Source: Prevotella sp.
GTDB lineage: Bacteria; Bacteroidota; Bacteroidia; Bacteroidales; Bacteroidaceae
Direction: 5' to 3'
Assembly: GCA_017442825.1 (NCBI GenBank)
Contig: JAFRYZ010000034.1
Location: forward strand, 1-53,312
DNA: 53,312 nt
The notes under the pieces are model-generated. The model was given only the letters and a program-made list of their open reading frames with translations. It was not told where the DNA came from and searched no databases. This document shows, one piece after another, positions 1-8,729 of this stretch. The translations under genes were made by a program, and so were the position numbers. How positions within the stretch are numbered: position 1 is the first letter of the stretch; every line of letters starts with the position of its first letter.

Positions 1-1190
1 GGGCTGCGGAACTTAAACAGCGCTTCCTCGTCTTTACGCTCCATCAGCATGTAAGTACAAATATCCTTTATAGAGATTCCATTTACTTCTATCAGGTAAT
101 CACCTGTACGGATACCTTTCTTATAAGCTATTGACCCCTTACGAATGACGGCTTTGAGAACTCCGAGTGTGTCGCCTGCCTCTGAAGGGATAAATGAGGC
201 GCTGCCAGTCTCGCTATTACCGACCGTGATATCCTGTCCGTTATGAGGCATAAATACGAACTGCTTTTTGGGAGCGTCAATAATCAATGAGGCATGTTTC
301 AATACTGCGCTCCCTACTAGCATTGTCGGGTGTGCCGTAGTGATGTATAGGTCGTTGACAGGTAGCTTGTCTATCTTTATCTTTGTGAAGTGAAGAAGTC
401 TGCCTACAAGGGTATCTGTGGACAGACCGTATAATCCCCAACTCGTATTGATAGTAGTGTCCGTCTGTAATGTCAAGTCATCAAGCAGTTTTCTCTTCTT
501 TGGATTTTTCTGAAACCAACGGTCCAGATCTTCTTGAGACAGGGCAAGCCATGTATTCAAGGCACCAGTGTCAAATACCATTTCTATCCATCCGAAAGGT
601 GAATCGACATAAACCAACGGACAGTATGCCCGCTTCATTCTGTATTTGGCGGTAGGCTGTCCTTTTTCTTCCTCAGCAAAGAACTTCTTCCTATCGGTCA
701 CTATCAGCAGGCTGTCCTTTGTGTCCAACTTGAAAGAGAGGCCCTTGCCGACCAGATTGAAACCAATGACACCGTCAAACCTATCGCATGTAAACTCACT
801 CATCGCATCCTCCACTATCATCGGATAATTGTTTATCTGAAGATTTCCCATCTTGATGGTAGGGAACTGGTAGATGATTTGATTGCGGTTTCTCTTGTTG
901 ACATCTCCAAGCATCAGGCTGTCCGTTGTAATCTTTTTCATCCAGTATTCCTTCTGTCCATGCCATAGTCCAAGTGGCGAGCCAGTATCAAACAGGAGGT
1001 TTCTGGTTTGCCCTTCTATCTCCACTGGCACTATAACCGCCCCGTCTAACACTTTTATCTTGATGGTGTCAGCAAAGTCTTTCTTTGAGAAACTAATTGG
1101 AGCCGTTGCGGTCTTTATGAGGTTTTGAGACAACATGGGAGTTGTGGTGACAAGAGCGAGCAGGATGGTGATAATGGTTTGCTTGTTCAT
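1..1190 (-). CDS. Two-lobed retropepsin-like aspartic protease with PDZ domain (3' end cut by window edge)
   Basis: Reading from ATG at 1190 gives 396 codons without a stop before the window edge. By comparison with the paralogue at 19023-20255, about 14 C-terminal residues are missing. A signal peptide (first ~22 residues, ending at LSQ) is followed by two aspartic protease lobes, each with a DTG catalytic triplet (D68 in FDTGSP and a second FDTGA near residue 207), then a C-terminal PDZ-like segment (AVIRKGSIAYKKGIRTGDY). Two DTG motifs in one chain suggest a pseudo-dimeric retropepsin fold able to act as a monomer. The family (Asp_protease_2 plus PDZ) is common in Bacteroidetes and is probably periplasmic; substrates are unknown. 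No clear TAnnTTTG promoter was found just upstream. The protein is roughly two thirds identical to the second copy by eye. Confidence 0.88.
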   Translation of the reverse strand, partial: MNKQTIITILLALVTTTPMLSQNLIKTATAPISFSKKDFADTIKIKVLDGAVIVPVEIEGQTRNLLFDTGSPLGLWHGQKEYWMKKITTDSLMLGDVNKRNRNQIIYQFPTIKMGNLQINNYPMIVEDAMSEFTCDRFDGVIGFNLVGKGLSFKLDTKDSLLIVTDRKKFFAEEEKGQPTAKYRMKRAYCPLVYVDSPFGWIEMVFDTGALNTWLALSQEDLDRWFQKNPKKRKLLDDLTLQTDTTINTSWGLYGLSTDTLVGRLLHFTKIKIDKLPVNDLYITTAHPTMLVGSAVLKHASLIIDAPKKQFVFMPHNGQDITVGNSETGSASFIPSEAGDTLGVLKAVIRKGSIAYKKGIRTGDYLIEVNGISIKDICTYMLMERKDEEALFKFRS

Positions 1191-1267
1191 ATCGTTTCGT
1201 TTAATAGTTTATACCATATTATTATATATTCGACGTTTTCGTGGAGAAATCTCGTTCGAGGCAAAAA

Positions 1268-1981
1268 CTACAATAATCTATACAGATGGAATGGTAGATT
1301 TTTGTTGATGATGGCGAGAATGTTCCATCGCTTGGTAACGTATGCCTTGGACTTCTGCTTGCGAATAGCAGCGACGATTTGATTGGCAACCTTCTCGACG
1401 GGCATCACCCAAAACAATCCTTCGCCTTTGGCCATTGCTGTATCGACAAGACCGGGGCGGATGTCGGTGACGTGGATATTGTTGCCGCTCTTGTGTGCCT
1501 TCTTGCGCAGGGCTTCCATGTAGTTGATTTGATAGGCTTTTGATGCGCTGTAGGCTGGAGCCATCGGCTCGCCGCGCAGTCCACCTGCCGAGGTGATGGC
1601 GACGAGATGGCCGTGACCTTGCTGCTCGAAGATGTGGTAAAGCATATCGATAACGAACGTCCAGCCTGTGATATTGGTGTCGATGGTAGGACGTTCCACG
1701 GTGTAGTCGAGTGTGGCATTGATGTCGCCCGTACCCGAACAGACAATAGCGAGGTCAATGTGTTTCAATTCGGCACGGAGGGCGTCAATGGCTCGTTCTG
1801 TCTCGTCTTGCTTGGTTATATCAGCTGTGGCAGTAACGGTCGTATCAGGATGCTCTTGGCGCAGTTCGTCAAGCAGATGTGTCCGTCGGCCTACAATACC
1901 GAGGCGGTTCCCTTCAGTAACATATCTTTCAAAGAGAGTTTTTCCTATGCCAGATGTGGCTCCGATGATGAGGATATTCAT
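1268..1981 (-). CDS. Short-chain dehydrogenase/reductase (SDR family)
   Basis: A 237-residue classical SDR. The nucleotide-binding glycine motif is at the N-terminus (GATSGIG, residues ~6-12), the catalytic Ser lies in ITSAGG, and the catalytic pair is in AYSASKAYQ (YxxxK), followed by the IRPGLVDT segment. It should be a cytoplasmic NAD(P)-dependent oxidoreductase; the substrate cannot be told. The start at 1981 (MNILIIGATSG) is preferred over an upstream in-frame ATG at 2014. Homologues begin this way, GAAAGG sits just before it, and a TAGCTTTG promoter element at 2012-2019 would start transcription downstream of 2014. It lies downstream of the Crp-like gene in the same direction, separated by a 134-bp gap with its own promoter and a palindrome. 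Confidence 0.87.
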   Translation of the reverse strand: MNILIIGATSGIGKTLFERYVTEGNRLGIVGRRTHLLDELRQEHPDTTVTATADITKQDETERAIDALRAELKHIDLAIVCSGTGDINATLDYTVERPTIDTNITGWTFVIDMLYHIFEQQGHGHLVAITSAGGLRGEPMAPAYSASKAYQINYMEALRKKAHKSGNNIHVTDIRPGLVDTAMAKGEGLFWVMPVEKVANQIVAAIRKQKSKAYVTKRWNILAIINKNLPFHLYRLL

Positions 1982-2011
1982 ATACCTTTCGTTTGTAATA
2001 ATTGTTGACCA

Positions 2012-2019
2012 CAAAGCTA
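2012..2019 (-). promoter_or_regulatory. Putative -7 promoter element for the SDR gene
   Basis: The minus strand reads TAGCTTTG, an exact match to the Bacteroidetes -7 consensus TAnnTTTG, about 30 bp before the SDR start at 1981. The -33 box is weak (TTTTCG, spaced only about 15 bp). Confidence 0.5.
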
Positions 2020-2079
2020 CATAATGTCACACGAAAAAGCCCCCGACATGACCGAAAAGCGGATGCCAAGGGTGAGGGT

Positions 2080-2095
2080 CTTAACCTGGGTTAAG
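2080..2095. promoter_or_regulatory. Perfect 16-bp palindrome, possible operator
   Basis: CTTAACC-TG-GGTTAAG is a perfect inverted repeat with 7-bp arms. It lies 20 bp after the stop of the Crp/Fnr-like gene and about 60-70 bp upstream of the -7 element of the SDR gene. There is no T-tract on either strand, so a terminator is less likely than a protein-binding site. The distance would suit an activator of the Crp family, but this is inference. Confidence 0.4.
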
Positions 2096-2115
2096 AGTTT
2101 TATGAGATGACGGGG

Positions 2116-2691
2116 TTAATCATTAGAGAAAGTGATTTCCTTGCGAATCTTGCTGATAGTCTTGGGAGTGACGTTGAGAAACGAGGCGATATCCTGTAAG
2201 TCGAGATCCTCAACGATGCCTGGACAGCGCTGCAACAGCAATTCGTAACGTTCGCGGGCGGTAGCACGATGGAAGTCGAGATAACGGGCTTGATACTGAC
2301 TAAGTATGTGCTCACCTATAACAGCACGCAACTTCATAGTCTCCATGTTTTGGTCGAAGAACTGTTCGAGTTGCTGCCCAGTGACCCTCAGAACGCGGTT
2401 GGGCATCATAGCCTTGATCGTAGTCTGCGACGGACGGCCGTAAAGGCAAGTGGCATAGTCGCCTACAAACTCGCCCTCGAACGAGAACCATGTAAGATGA
2501 TCGCGCTCGTCGCTGATGCCTCGCGTGATGTACTTGAAGCACCCCTCGATGACGAAGCCGAACCAGCGTGCGGGGTCGCCCTCGCGCTCCAGTTGCTCAC
2601 CCTTGCGGTAAGTCACCTCCTTGCCCTCGCGCTCGCAATACTCGCGCAGCGCCTCAATATCAATACTGTTTTTCCCGAATTTCTGTTCCAT
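2116..2691 (-). CDS. Crp/Fnr family transcriptional regulator
   Basis: A 191-residue protein with an N-terminal cyclic-nucleotide-binding-like beta barrel (about residues 20-120, including GEQLEREGDPARWFGFVIEG). A long helix follows, then a short C-terminal helix-turn-helix (DLQDIASFLNVTPKTISKIR, ~165-185). This is the layout of the small Crp-like regulators abundant in Bacteroidetes. No Cys cluster of the Fnr type is visible, so an oxygen-sensing Fe-S cluster is not supported; the ligand is unknown. The ATG at 2691 lies immediately after the tilS stop at 2693, so it is probably co-transcribed and translationally coupled. A palindrome just downstream (2080-2095) could be its target. Confidence 0.85.
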   Translation of the reverse strand: MEQKFGKNSIDIEALREYCEREGKEVTYRKGEQLEREGDPARWFGFVIEGCFKYITRGISDERDHLTWFSFEGEFVGDYATCLYGRPSQTTIKAMMPNRVLRVTGQQLEQFFDQNMETMKLRAVIGEHILSQYQARYLDFHRATARERYELLLQRCPGIVEDLDLQDIASFLNVTPKTISKIRKEITFSND

Positions 2692-2692
2692 A

Positions 2693-4045
2693 TTATCTCA
2701 TAGCCAGATGATTTTTAAGCTCCTCTGTTCGAATCATGGAAATAGTGAGGGCTTCGGTTGTTTTGTCGGTGATGCGGTAGCGGTTGTCTGGACGTTCACC
2801 CACCAACCAAAGGATGTCACCGTTGCCATTGACCAAAACGAGTTGCTGGCGTTTCTCAAACAGGTTCTTTTTTAAATCTGTCAAATAATCGCTAACGAGT
2901 TTTGAGCCGTTCATGCCGAAGGGAACAAAGCGGTCGCCAACGTGACAAGGTCGCAAGAGGAGTGGAAATTGTATCTTTTTGGTATCCAGCGCTATAATAT
3001 TTCGCGCTTTAGGAATACTAAAACTGTTATCAACGAGCGATTCTTCTATTTTCAGCCTCAGAGTTTCATCGTAAACATACGTTCCCGTTTCAGGAATTTT
3101 CATCTCTTTCAGCGGTGTTTGTCCTATCGGCCTGACATATAACCTGCCACGGTCAACAAGCAGTTCGTGCGTCTTCGACTGCCACATTTTACCCGTTTCC
3201 ATCGGAAGATCTGCCCTGATTTCGTTCAGTTGTGAAGACGAAAAACCATAAGGTGTCAGCAGCTGATATAAAAGATATGCGGGAGAAGCTGTCTTCAATA
3301 GGTCGGTGAGTTCGATGAAACCTGTGGATTTGAGTGCAGAAACAAATGGTTCAGCCACACTATCCAACACCTTTTCGGCATCAGAGAGATATGAAGCCAT
3401 ACGAAGAAGTGTATCATTGAACGACGGATTCAACTCCCGCAGTTGTGGCAGGATGTTCAGCCGCATCTTATTCCGGACCACATCGGCTACAAGATTGGTA
3501 CTGTCGGTAACGAAACTCTGCCCTCTCTCTTGCAGAAAATGCTCGATGTCTGCACGACTGACACACAGCAACGGACGAAGCACTGAACCATTACGGGGCG
3601 ACATACCGGTGAGTCCGTGAACACCCGTACCGCGCACAAGGTTCTGCATGATAGTCTCCACATTGTCGTCGCTATGGTGAGCCACACAAATGCCCTCCAA
3701 CTGCAAATCTTGCCTCAGCTGTTCAAAATAATGGTAGCGCAGTTCGCGAGCCGCCATCTCGATGCTCACATGATGAAGGGCGGCATAAGTTCGTGTATCG
3801 AAATGGGCACGATGGAGAGGGATTGCAAGCTCCTGACAAAGAGAAACGCAAAACGCTTCATCGCGGTCGGACTCATTGCCACGCAGACGGAAATTACAAT
3901 GGGCGGCTTCAAGGGTATAGCCCAACTCCTTCAGCACCAAAAGCAGAGCAACACTGTCGGCTCCGCCCGACAATGCCACCAGATACTTGCCACCAGGATG
4001 AAGTAGCTGGTTCGTATTGATGAAATCGCTGATTTTTGCAACCAT
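2693..4045 (-). CDS. tilS: tRNA(Ile)-lysidine synthetase TilS
   Basis: A 450-residue protein with the PP-loop ATP pyrophosphatase motif SGGADS (residues 26-31) in a Rossmann-like N-terminal domain, followed by the TilS-type substrate-binding and C-terminal domains. It converts cytidine-34 of the CAU anticodon of tRNA(Ile) to lysidine using ATP and lysine, which changes both codon reading and aminoacylation identity; the enzyme is essential in most bacteria. Length and domain order match the family. It sits 6 bp downstream of the rRNA methyltransferase gene and 1 bp upstream of the Crp-like gene, so these three genes form a compact operon with the exonuclease gene upstream. Confidence 0.93.
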   Translation of the reverse strand: MVAKISDFINTNQLLHPGGKYLVALSGGADSVALLLVLKELGYTLEAAHCNFRLRGNESDRDEAFCVSLCQELAIPLHRAHFDTRTYAALHHVSIEMAARELRYHYFEQLRQDLQLEGICVAHHSDDNVETIMQNLVRGTGVHGLTGMSPRNGSVLRPLLCVSRADIEHFLQERGQSFVTDSTNLVADVVRNKMRLNILPQLRELNPSFNDTLLRMASYLSDAEKVLDSVAEPFVSALKSTGFIELTDLLKTASPAYLLYQLLTPYGFSSSQLNEIRADLPMETGKMWQSKTHELLVDRGRLYVRPIGQTPLKEMKIPETGTYVYDETLRLKIEESLVDNSFSIPKARNIIALDTKKIQFPLLLRPCHVGDRFVPFGMNGSKLVSDYLTDLKKNLFEKRQQLVLVNGNGDILWLVGERPDNRYRITDKTTEALTISMIRTEELKNHLAMR

Positions 4046-4051
4046 TGTGAG

Positions 4052-5263
4052 TTACTCAACAAAAAGTACCAAACCTTTCAGGTATTCCCCTTCAGGATGA
4101 TAGATATTAATAGGATGGTCGGCGGGCTGATGTAACTGATGCAGGATGCGAACCTTTCGCCCTGCTTGTGCAGCTGCCGTGAACACCGCCTGCCGGAATT
4201 GGTCTTTCGTCACCACCTGCGAGCAACTGAAAGTAAAGAGGATGCCTCCCTGTCGTATGCGCTCGAAACCTTTGACGTTCAGGCGAGTGTAACCTTTCAA
4301 AGCATTCCGCAAGGCACCACGATGTTTGGCGAAAGCCGGTGGGTCGAGCACTATCATGTCGTACTTGGCGTCGTTGTTGTCAAGATATTTAAAGGCATCG
4401 TCACAGAAGGCTTCATGTCGGGTATCGCTCTCTGGGAAGTTCAAAGCTACATTGCGACGTGTCAGTTCTATTGCCTTGGCGCTACTGTCAACAGAGTGTA
4501 CCAACTCTGCCCCACCCCGCATAGCATAAACAGAAAACCCACCGGTATAGCAGAACATATTGAGGACGCGACGGCCGCGAGCATAACGTTCCAAAAGCGA
4601 ACGATTGTCGCGCTGGTCGATGAAGAAGCCGGTCTTCTGACCTTTCTGCCAATCAACATAAAACTTCAGACCATTTTCCACGGCGATATTGTCTGTGCTT
4701 TCGCCATAGATAAACTCGTTCTCCTGTCCCAACTCAGCCTTAAAAGGCAAGGTGGTTTCGCTCTTGTAATAGATGCTAGTAATCCTGTCGCCCATCACTT
4801 TCGCCACGGCCTTGGCAATATCGTAGCGACAAACGTGCATGCCGACACTGTGCGCTTGCATGACGGCGGTATGACCATAACAGTCTATGACCAGTCCGGG
4901 CAGATTGTCGCCCTCGCCATGAACAAGACGGAAAGTGGAATTGGGGCAAGATGTGTAGGCTGATTCAGAAGGACGAGGTGTCACGCCTATCCGCTCGCGC
5001 ACCTTCAGTGCAGCTGCGATGCGGCTCTGCCAGAATTTGTCGTCGATAGTAATATCGCGGAAGGAGAGCACGCGCACTGCTATAGACCCTATTTGATAAT
5101 GTCCTACGGCGATGAAATCGCCCTTGTCTGTCAGCACACGCACCGTATCGCCCTCCTCAATACCGTCTTCCATACGGGCGATGGCACCGGAGAATATCCA
5201 GGGATGGAAGCGAAGAAGGCTGTCTTCTTTGCCTCTTTTTAGGTATATATGTGGGTAGTTCAT
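4052..5263 (-). CDS. RlmI-like class I SAM-dependent 23S rRNA (cytosine-C5) methyltransferase
   Basis: A 403-residue protein with an N-terminal PUA-type RNA-binding domain (to about residue 75: HPWIFSGAI, EGDTVRVLTDKGDFIAVG). A central RlmI-like region precedes a Rossmann methyltransferase domain with the SAM motif NMFCYTGGFSVYA, the motif VLDPPAFAK and a late FSCSQVV segment holding the candidate catalytic Cys. Family members methylate C5 of cytosine in 23S rRNA (position 1962 in E. coli for RlmI); exact site identity here is inferred. It follows the exonuclease gene by 43 bp and is close-coupled to tilS, so the operon has an RNA-maturation flavour. Confidence 0.88.
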   Translation of the reverse strand: MNYPHIYLKRGKEDSLLRFHPWIFSGAIARMEDGIEEGDTVRVLTDKGDFIAVGHYQIGSIAVRVLSFRDITIDDKFWQSRIAAALKVRERIGVTPRPSESAYTSCPNSTFRLVHGEGDNLPGLVIDCYGHTAVMQAHSVGMHVCRYDIAKAVAKVMGDRITSIYYKSETTLPFKAELGQENEFIYGESTDNIAVENGLKFYVDWQKGQKTGFFIDQRDNRSLLERYARGRRVLNMFCYTGGFSVYAMRGGAELVHSVDSSAKAIELTRRNVALNFPESDTRHEAFCDDAFKYLDNNDAKYDMIVLDPPAFAKHRGALRNALKGYTRLNVKGFERIRQGGILFTFSCSQVVTKDQFRQAVFTAAAQAGRKVRILHQLHQPADHPINIYHPEGEYLKGLVLFVE

Positions 5264-5265
5264 AA

Positions 5266-5301
5266 TCGGAGTAATCGGAATTTTCGGAGTAATCGGAATC
5301 T
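5266..5301. repeat. Tandem duplication of an 18-bp unit
   Basis: Two direct copies, at 5266-5283 and 5284-5301, share TCGGAGTAATCGGAAT and differ only in the last two bases. They fill the short gap between the exonuclease stop and the methyltransferase start. No function is evident. Confidence 0.6.
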
Positions 5302-5306
5302 TCAGC

Positions 5307-5948
5307 CTACTTTGCGTCTTCTGCAGGTTCTTCCTCTGCTGCTATCCATTCATAATCGCCCGTTTCCCGAAGACGACACACCTCTTGGTACAGTTTGATG
5401 CACGTCCACGCATCCGTAGCAGCATAGGACTTCTGCTTGTCATTGAGCACAGGCGCCTCCCAGTTGGATAACTGCTGACGCTTCACTATACGTTCATGGA
5501 AAATGTTGGCATAGAGTTTTTGCAGACTTCTGTCTTCAATGCCAATTTCACCGACAAGGTCTTGCAGATCGATGAACCAACCTTGCTTGAAAGGTCCTCG
5601 TCTGTGCAGCATCATCAAGTCGTCATGAAGAGATAGTCCCACCTTTGGAACCGTAGTGTCTTCCAGCAACCGGACAACACATGGCAGCATGCCGATAAGG
5701 TTCAAGCGGAATAGGAAACAGATGCGCTCATCGCTGACTTGCATCAATGCTACCTCATTGACATGACCACGTCTGAAGGACGGCCGTGTCTCTGTATCAA
5801 ATCCCAATATGGGTCGCGACAACAAATACTCAACGGCTCGATTCGCTTCTTGCTCGGAAAGGACAACGACGATACGCCCATTGAAACTTACTCGTGGCAA
5901 CTCTCCAATGAGACTTTTGTCGTATTTCTGATAAATGATTTTCTTCAT
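5307..5948 (-). CDS. 3'-5' exonuclease of the RNase D / DnaQ-like fold
   Basis: A 213-residue protein carrying the DEDD-type exonuclease pattern: FDTETRPSF (Exo I, D and E), a central SLHDDLMML (Exo II) and a C-terminal segment with SYAATDAWTCIKLY (Exo III, D with Y four residues earlier). The domain resembles the 3'-5' exonuclease part of RNase D and WRN; there is no HRDC domain, so it is a minimal single-domain enzyme. The substrate (RNA or DNA) cannot be decided. Start 5948 (MKKIIYQKYDK) is chosen because a strong promoter ends at 5957, making an in-frame ATG at 5987 untranscribed. The transcript would be nearly leaderless. It heads the operon with the rRNA methyltransferase and tilS. Confidence 0.85.
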   Translation of the reverse strand: MKKIIYQKYDKSLIGELPRVSFNGRIVVVLSEQEANRAVEYLLSRPILGFDTETRPSFRRGHVNEVALMQVSDERICFLFRLNLIGMLPCVVRLLEDTTVPKVGLSLHDDLMMLHRRGPFKQGWFIDLQDLVGEIGIEDRSLQKLYANIFHERIVKRQQLSNWEAPVLNDKQKSYAATDAWTCIKLYQEVCRLRETGDYEWIAAEEEPAEDAK

Positions 5949-5956
5949 GGTTGGTG

Positions 5957-5988
5957 CAAAGGTACAATTAAGCGAGAGAAAAGCCAAA
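5957..5988 (-). promoter_or_regulatory. Sigma-ABfr-type promoter of the exonuclease operon
   Basis: On the minus strand TTTGG (5984-5988) is followed after 19 bp by TACCTTTG (5957-5964), an excellent match to the Bacteroidetes -33/-7 consensus. Transcription should start a few bases before the ATG at 5948. Confidence 0.75.
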
Positions 5989-6018
5989 TTTATTTGGGCT
6001 TTTCCGAGCGTGAGTACC

Positions 6019-6046
6019 TTCTTGCTCCTCTTCGCTTTGCAAGCGC
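6019..6046. repeat. Dispersed 28-bp repeat, copy 1
   Basis: This stretch matches 10891-10918 at 24 of 28 positions (shared core CTTCGCT-TGCAAGCG) and can form a small GC hairpin (CGCTT-TGC-AAGCG). It lies in the spacer between the divergent exonuclease and ftsK genes. Confidence 0.5.
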
Positions 6047-6121
6047 TTAGCGATTAGGACGAAGTCAAAGGAACGATAAATTTGATTTTTTGATGAGAAA
6101 GTAAAAAAAATAGGCGCAATA

Positions 6122-6153
6122 TTGTTGATTCTTCATTTATTTCGCTAATTTTG
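6122..6153 (+). promoter_or_regulatory. Promoter of the ftsK transcript
   Basis: TTGTTG (6122-6127) is followed after 18-21 bp by TAATTTTG (6146-6153). This predicts a leader of about 55 nt before the ftsK ATG at 6214. Confidence 0.65.
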
Positions 6154-6213
6154 CACATTATTTAATAGACAATACCTGCCCTACTGGCATAGGAAAACAT
6201 ATCAGCAACTATT

Positions 6214-8649
6214 ATGGCTAAGAAAAAAGCAAGCAAGAAATCGAAGAGCTTCAGTGAAGCTGTCGGCATCAATTATATTGTCAACGACAAGACTAACTTT
6301 GTCTATGGTCTCATCCTCATCGCCTTTGCCATCTTCCTAATTATAGCGTTCATCAGCTATTTTACTACGGGAGAAGCCGACCAAAGTTTGGTGACGGCGC
6401 TCAGGCCGGGAGAACTTGAAAACACGGAACGTGTCTTTCAGAACACCTGCGGAAGTATTGGCGCAGTACTCTCACATTTCTTTATTGCACGATGCTTCGG
6501 ATTGTCTGCCTTCATGATTCCATTCTTCATTATCCTATGCGGATTACAGTTGATGAGTGCCTATAAAGTCAACCTCATCAAGTGGTTCTTTGGAACTGCT
6601 TTGGTCATGATTTGGTCGTCGGTAACTATGGCTGAATTTATCACACCCATGATGGGAGACACTATTTTCAATGCTGGCGGCGACCATGGAGCTTTCATCT
6701 GCCAATGGCTGAAGAATGTTATTGGCTCACCGGGATTGCTTGCCATCCTGCTGATTTCTGCACTTGCATTTCTTACCTACCTCACATCGGAAACGATTAC
6801 GGTGGTCAGAAAGATGTTGAATCCTGTCGGATACATTACTAATAAGGTTACTTTCACTATCACCAACAACGAAAAATCCTCGGAAGAGGGTTCCGAAGAT
6901 GGATATAACAACGCCGACCCTGAAGTCTTCGACGACCCTGCACCTCAAACCGTGGAGTTCCTGGAAAATGGAACTGTAATCAATACGCCTGCCTCAACGG
7001 ACGAGATGGAACAAAAGAAAAAGTCTCCGTCTGCCAGAGCAAGAACGGGCAACCAGGTGGACATGGAAGTGGAAGTTGCTGCTGACGAAGAGAAAGCAAG
7101 CGGCAAAAACCTTGCTGGCAACAACGACATGACACCAATCAACCCACGCGAACCATGGACACGTTACAAGTTCCCGACACTGGAACTGCTCAAGAAATAC
7201 GATACCGATGGCAAGACATACGTCGACCAGATGGAACAGGAAGCCAACAAGAATCGAATCATCGAGGTGTTGCACAACTTCGGTGTAGATATTGCTTCTA
7301 TCCGGGCAACCGTCGGACCGACCATCACGCTCTACGAAATCACTCCGGCACAAGGTGTGCGTATCTCAAGGATTAAGAATCTGGAAGACGACATCGCACT
7401 GAGCCTTGCAGCATTGGGAATCCGTATCATTGCTCCGATGCCTGGCAAGGGAACTATCGGTATAGAAGTACCGAATGCCAAACCGAGCGTGGTCTCTATG
7501 CAGAGCATCCTTAACTCGAAAAAATTCCAGGAGACAACGATGGAACTGCCTATTGCACTTGGTAAAACCATCACCAACGAGGTGTTCATGGTGGATTTGG
7601 CTAAGATTCCACACCTGCTCGTTGCTGGTGCTACGGGGCAAGGTAAGTCTGTCGGTATGAACGCCATCATCACTTCACTGCTCTACAAGAAGCATCCGAA
7701 CGAATTGAAATTTGTCCTCGTCGATCCAAAGAAGGTGGAATTCAGCGTCTATAGCTCTATTGCCAATCACTTCATGGCGGCATTGGAAGAAAACGAGGAA
7801 GAGCCGATTATCACCGACACGCAAAAGGTGGTGAAAACGCTGAAAGGTCTGTGTGTACTTATGGACAGCCGATATGACTTGCTGAAGAAAGCCGGTACAC
7901 GAAACATCAAGGAATATAATGCAAAATATCTCAATCATAAGTTGAATCCAGAGGATGGTCATGAGTATATGCCATACATCGTTGTCATCATCGATGAGTT
8001 TGCCGACCTCATCATGACAGCAGGAAAAGAGGTTGAGATGCCTATCACCCGTATAGCACAGCTAGCCCGTGCCGTTGGTATGCACATGGTTATTGCCACT
8101 CAGCGTCCATCGACCAAAGTCATCACGGGTGGTATCAAAGCGAACTTCCCCGGTCGTGTAGCTTTCAAGGTGGCAGGACGTATAGACTCCAGCATCATCC
8201 TTGACCGCACGGGTGCTCACCAACTGATAGGTCGCGGTGACATGCTCTACTCCAACGGTACTGAACCCGTTCGTGTACAGTGTGCCTTCGTCGATACACC
8301 TGAGGTTGAACGCATTAACCAGTATATATCCGAACAACCTGGTCCGTTGCATCCATTAGAGATACCAGAACCGTTGAGCGAAGATGCCGGTGCCGGTGGA
8401 GGCAGTGCCGTTGATGTAAAGAACATCGACCCGCTCTTCGAAGAGGCTGCCCGCCATATCGTATTGACACAGCAGGGCTCTACCAGCATGGTACAGCGCC
8501 GTTTCTCTATAGGTTACAACCGTGCAGGCAGACTGATGGACCAGTTGGAGCAGGCTGGCATCGTAGGAACGGCACAAGGCAGCAAGCCGCGTGAGGTGCT
8601 CATCTCCGACGAAGTCAGTCTCGACAACCTGCTGGCTTCGATGAGATAG
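6214..8649 (+). CDS. ftsK: DNA translocase FtsK/SpoIIIE
   Basis: An 811-residue protein with four or so N-terminal membrane segments (residues ~25-215) and an acidic, low-complexity linker (~225-310). The motor follows: Walker A GATGQGKS (~472-479), Walker B VVIIDEFADLI (~590) and the conserved RITRIAQLARAVGMH-type arginine region. A winged-helix gamma domain (~740-811) would read the chromosome's polarity sequences. It pumps chromosomal DNA through the division septum and helps dimer resolution at dif. The linker is much shorter than in E. coli FtsK, as is usual for Bacteroidetes. It is followed on the same strand by the LolA-like gene after 80 bp, a conserved arrangement in the order. Confidence 0.95.
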   Translation: MAKKKASKKSKSFSEAVGINYIVNDKTNFVYGLILIAFAIFLIIAFISYFTTGEADQSLVTALRPGELENTERVFQNTCGSIGAVLSHFFIARCFGLSAFMIPFFIILCGLQLMSAYKVNLIKWFFGTALVMIWSSVTMAEFITPMMGDTIFNAGGDHGAFICQWLKNVIGSPGLLAILLISALAFLTYLTSETITVVRKMLNPVGYITNKVTFTITNNEKSSEEGSEDGYNNADPEVFDDPAPQTVEFLENGTVINTPASTDEMEQKKKSPSARARTGNQVDMEVEVAADEEKASGKNLAGNNDMTPINPREPWTRYKFPTLELLKKYDTDGKTYVDQMEQEANKNRIIEVLHNFGVDIASIRATVGPTITLYEITPAQGVRISRIKNLEDDIALSLAALGIRIIAPMPGKGTIGIEVPNAKPSVVSMQSILNSKKFQETTMELPIALGKTITNEVFMVDLAKIPHLLVAGATGQGKSVGMNAIITSLLYKKHPNELKFVLVDPKKVEFSVYSSIANHFMAALEENEEEPIITDTQKVVKTLKGLCVLMDSRYDLLKKAGTRNIKEYNAKYLNHKLNPEDGHEYMPYIVVIIDEFADLIMTAGKEVEMPITRIAQLARAVGMHMVIATQRPSTKVITGGIKANFPGRVAFKVAGRIDSSIILDRTGAHQLIGRGDMLYSNGTEPVRVQCAFVDTPEVERINQYISEQPGPLHPLEIPEPLSEDAGAGGGSAVDVKNIDPLFEEAARHIVLTQQGSTSMVQRRFSIGYNRAGRLMDQLEQAGIVGTAQGSKPREVLISDEVSLDNLLASMR

Positions 8650-8729
8650 GAACCAAAAGTAATGGTGGAAATCGGCAGTCTTGCGTTAAACACATTTGCA
8701 AGACTATCGTCAAAACTAGAAAACGAGCA

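Noticed and set aside
4139-4963. Long plus-strand frame opposite the rRNA methyltransferase
   Set aside because: It is antisense to a clear family member and has no recognisable domain.
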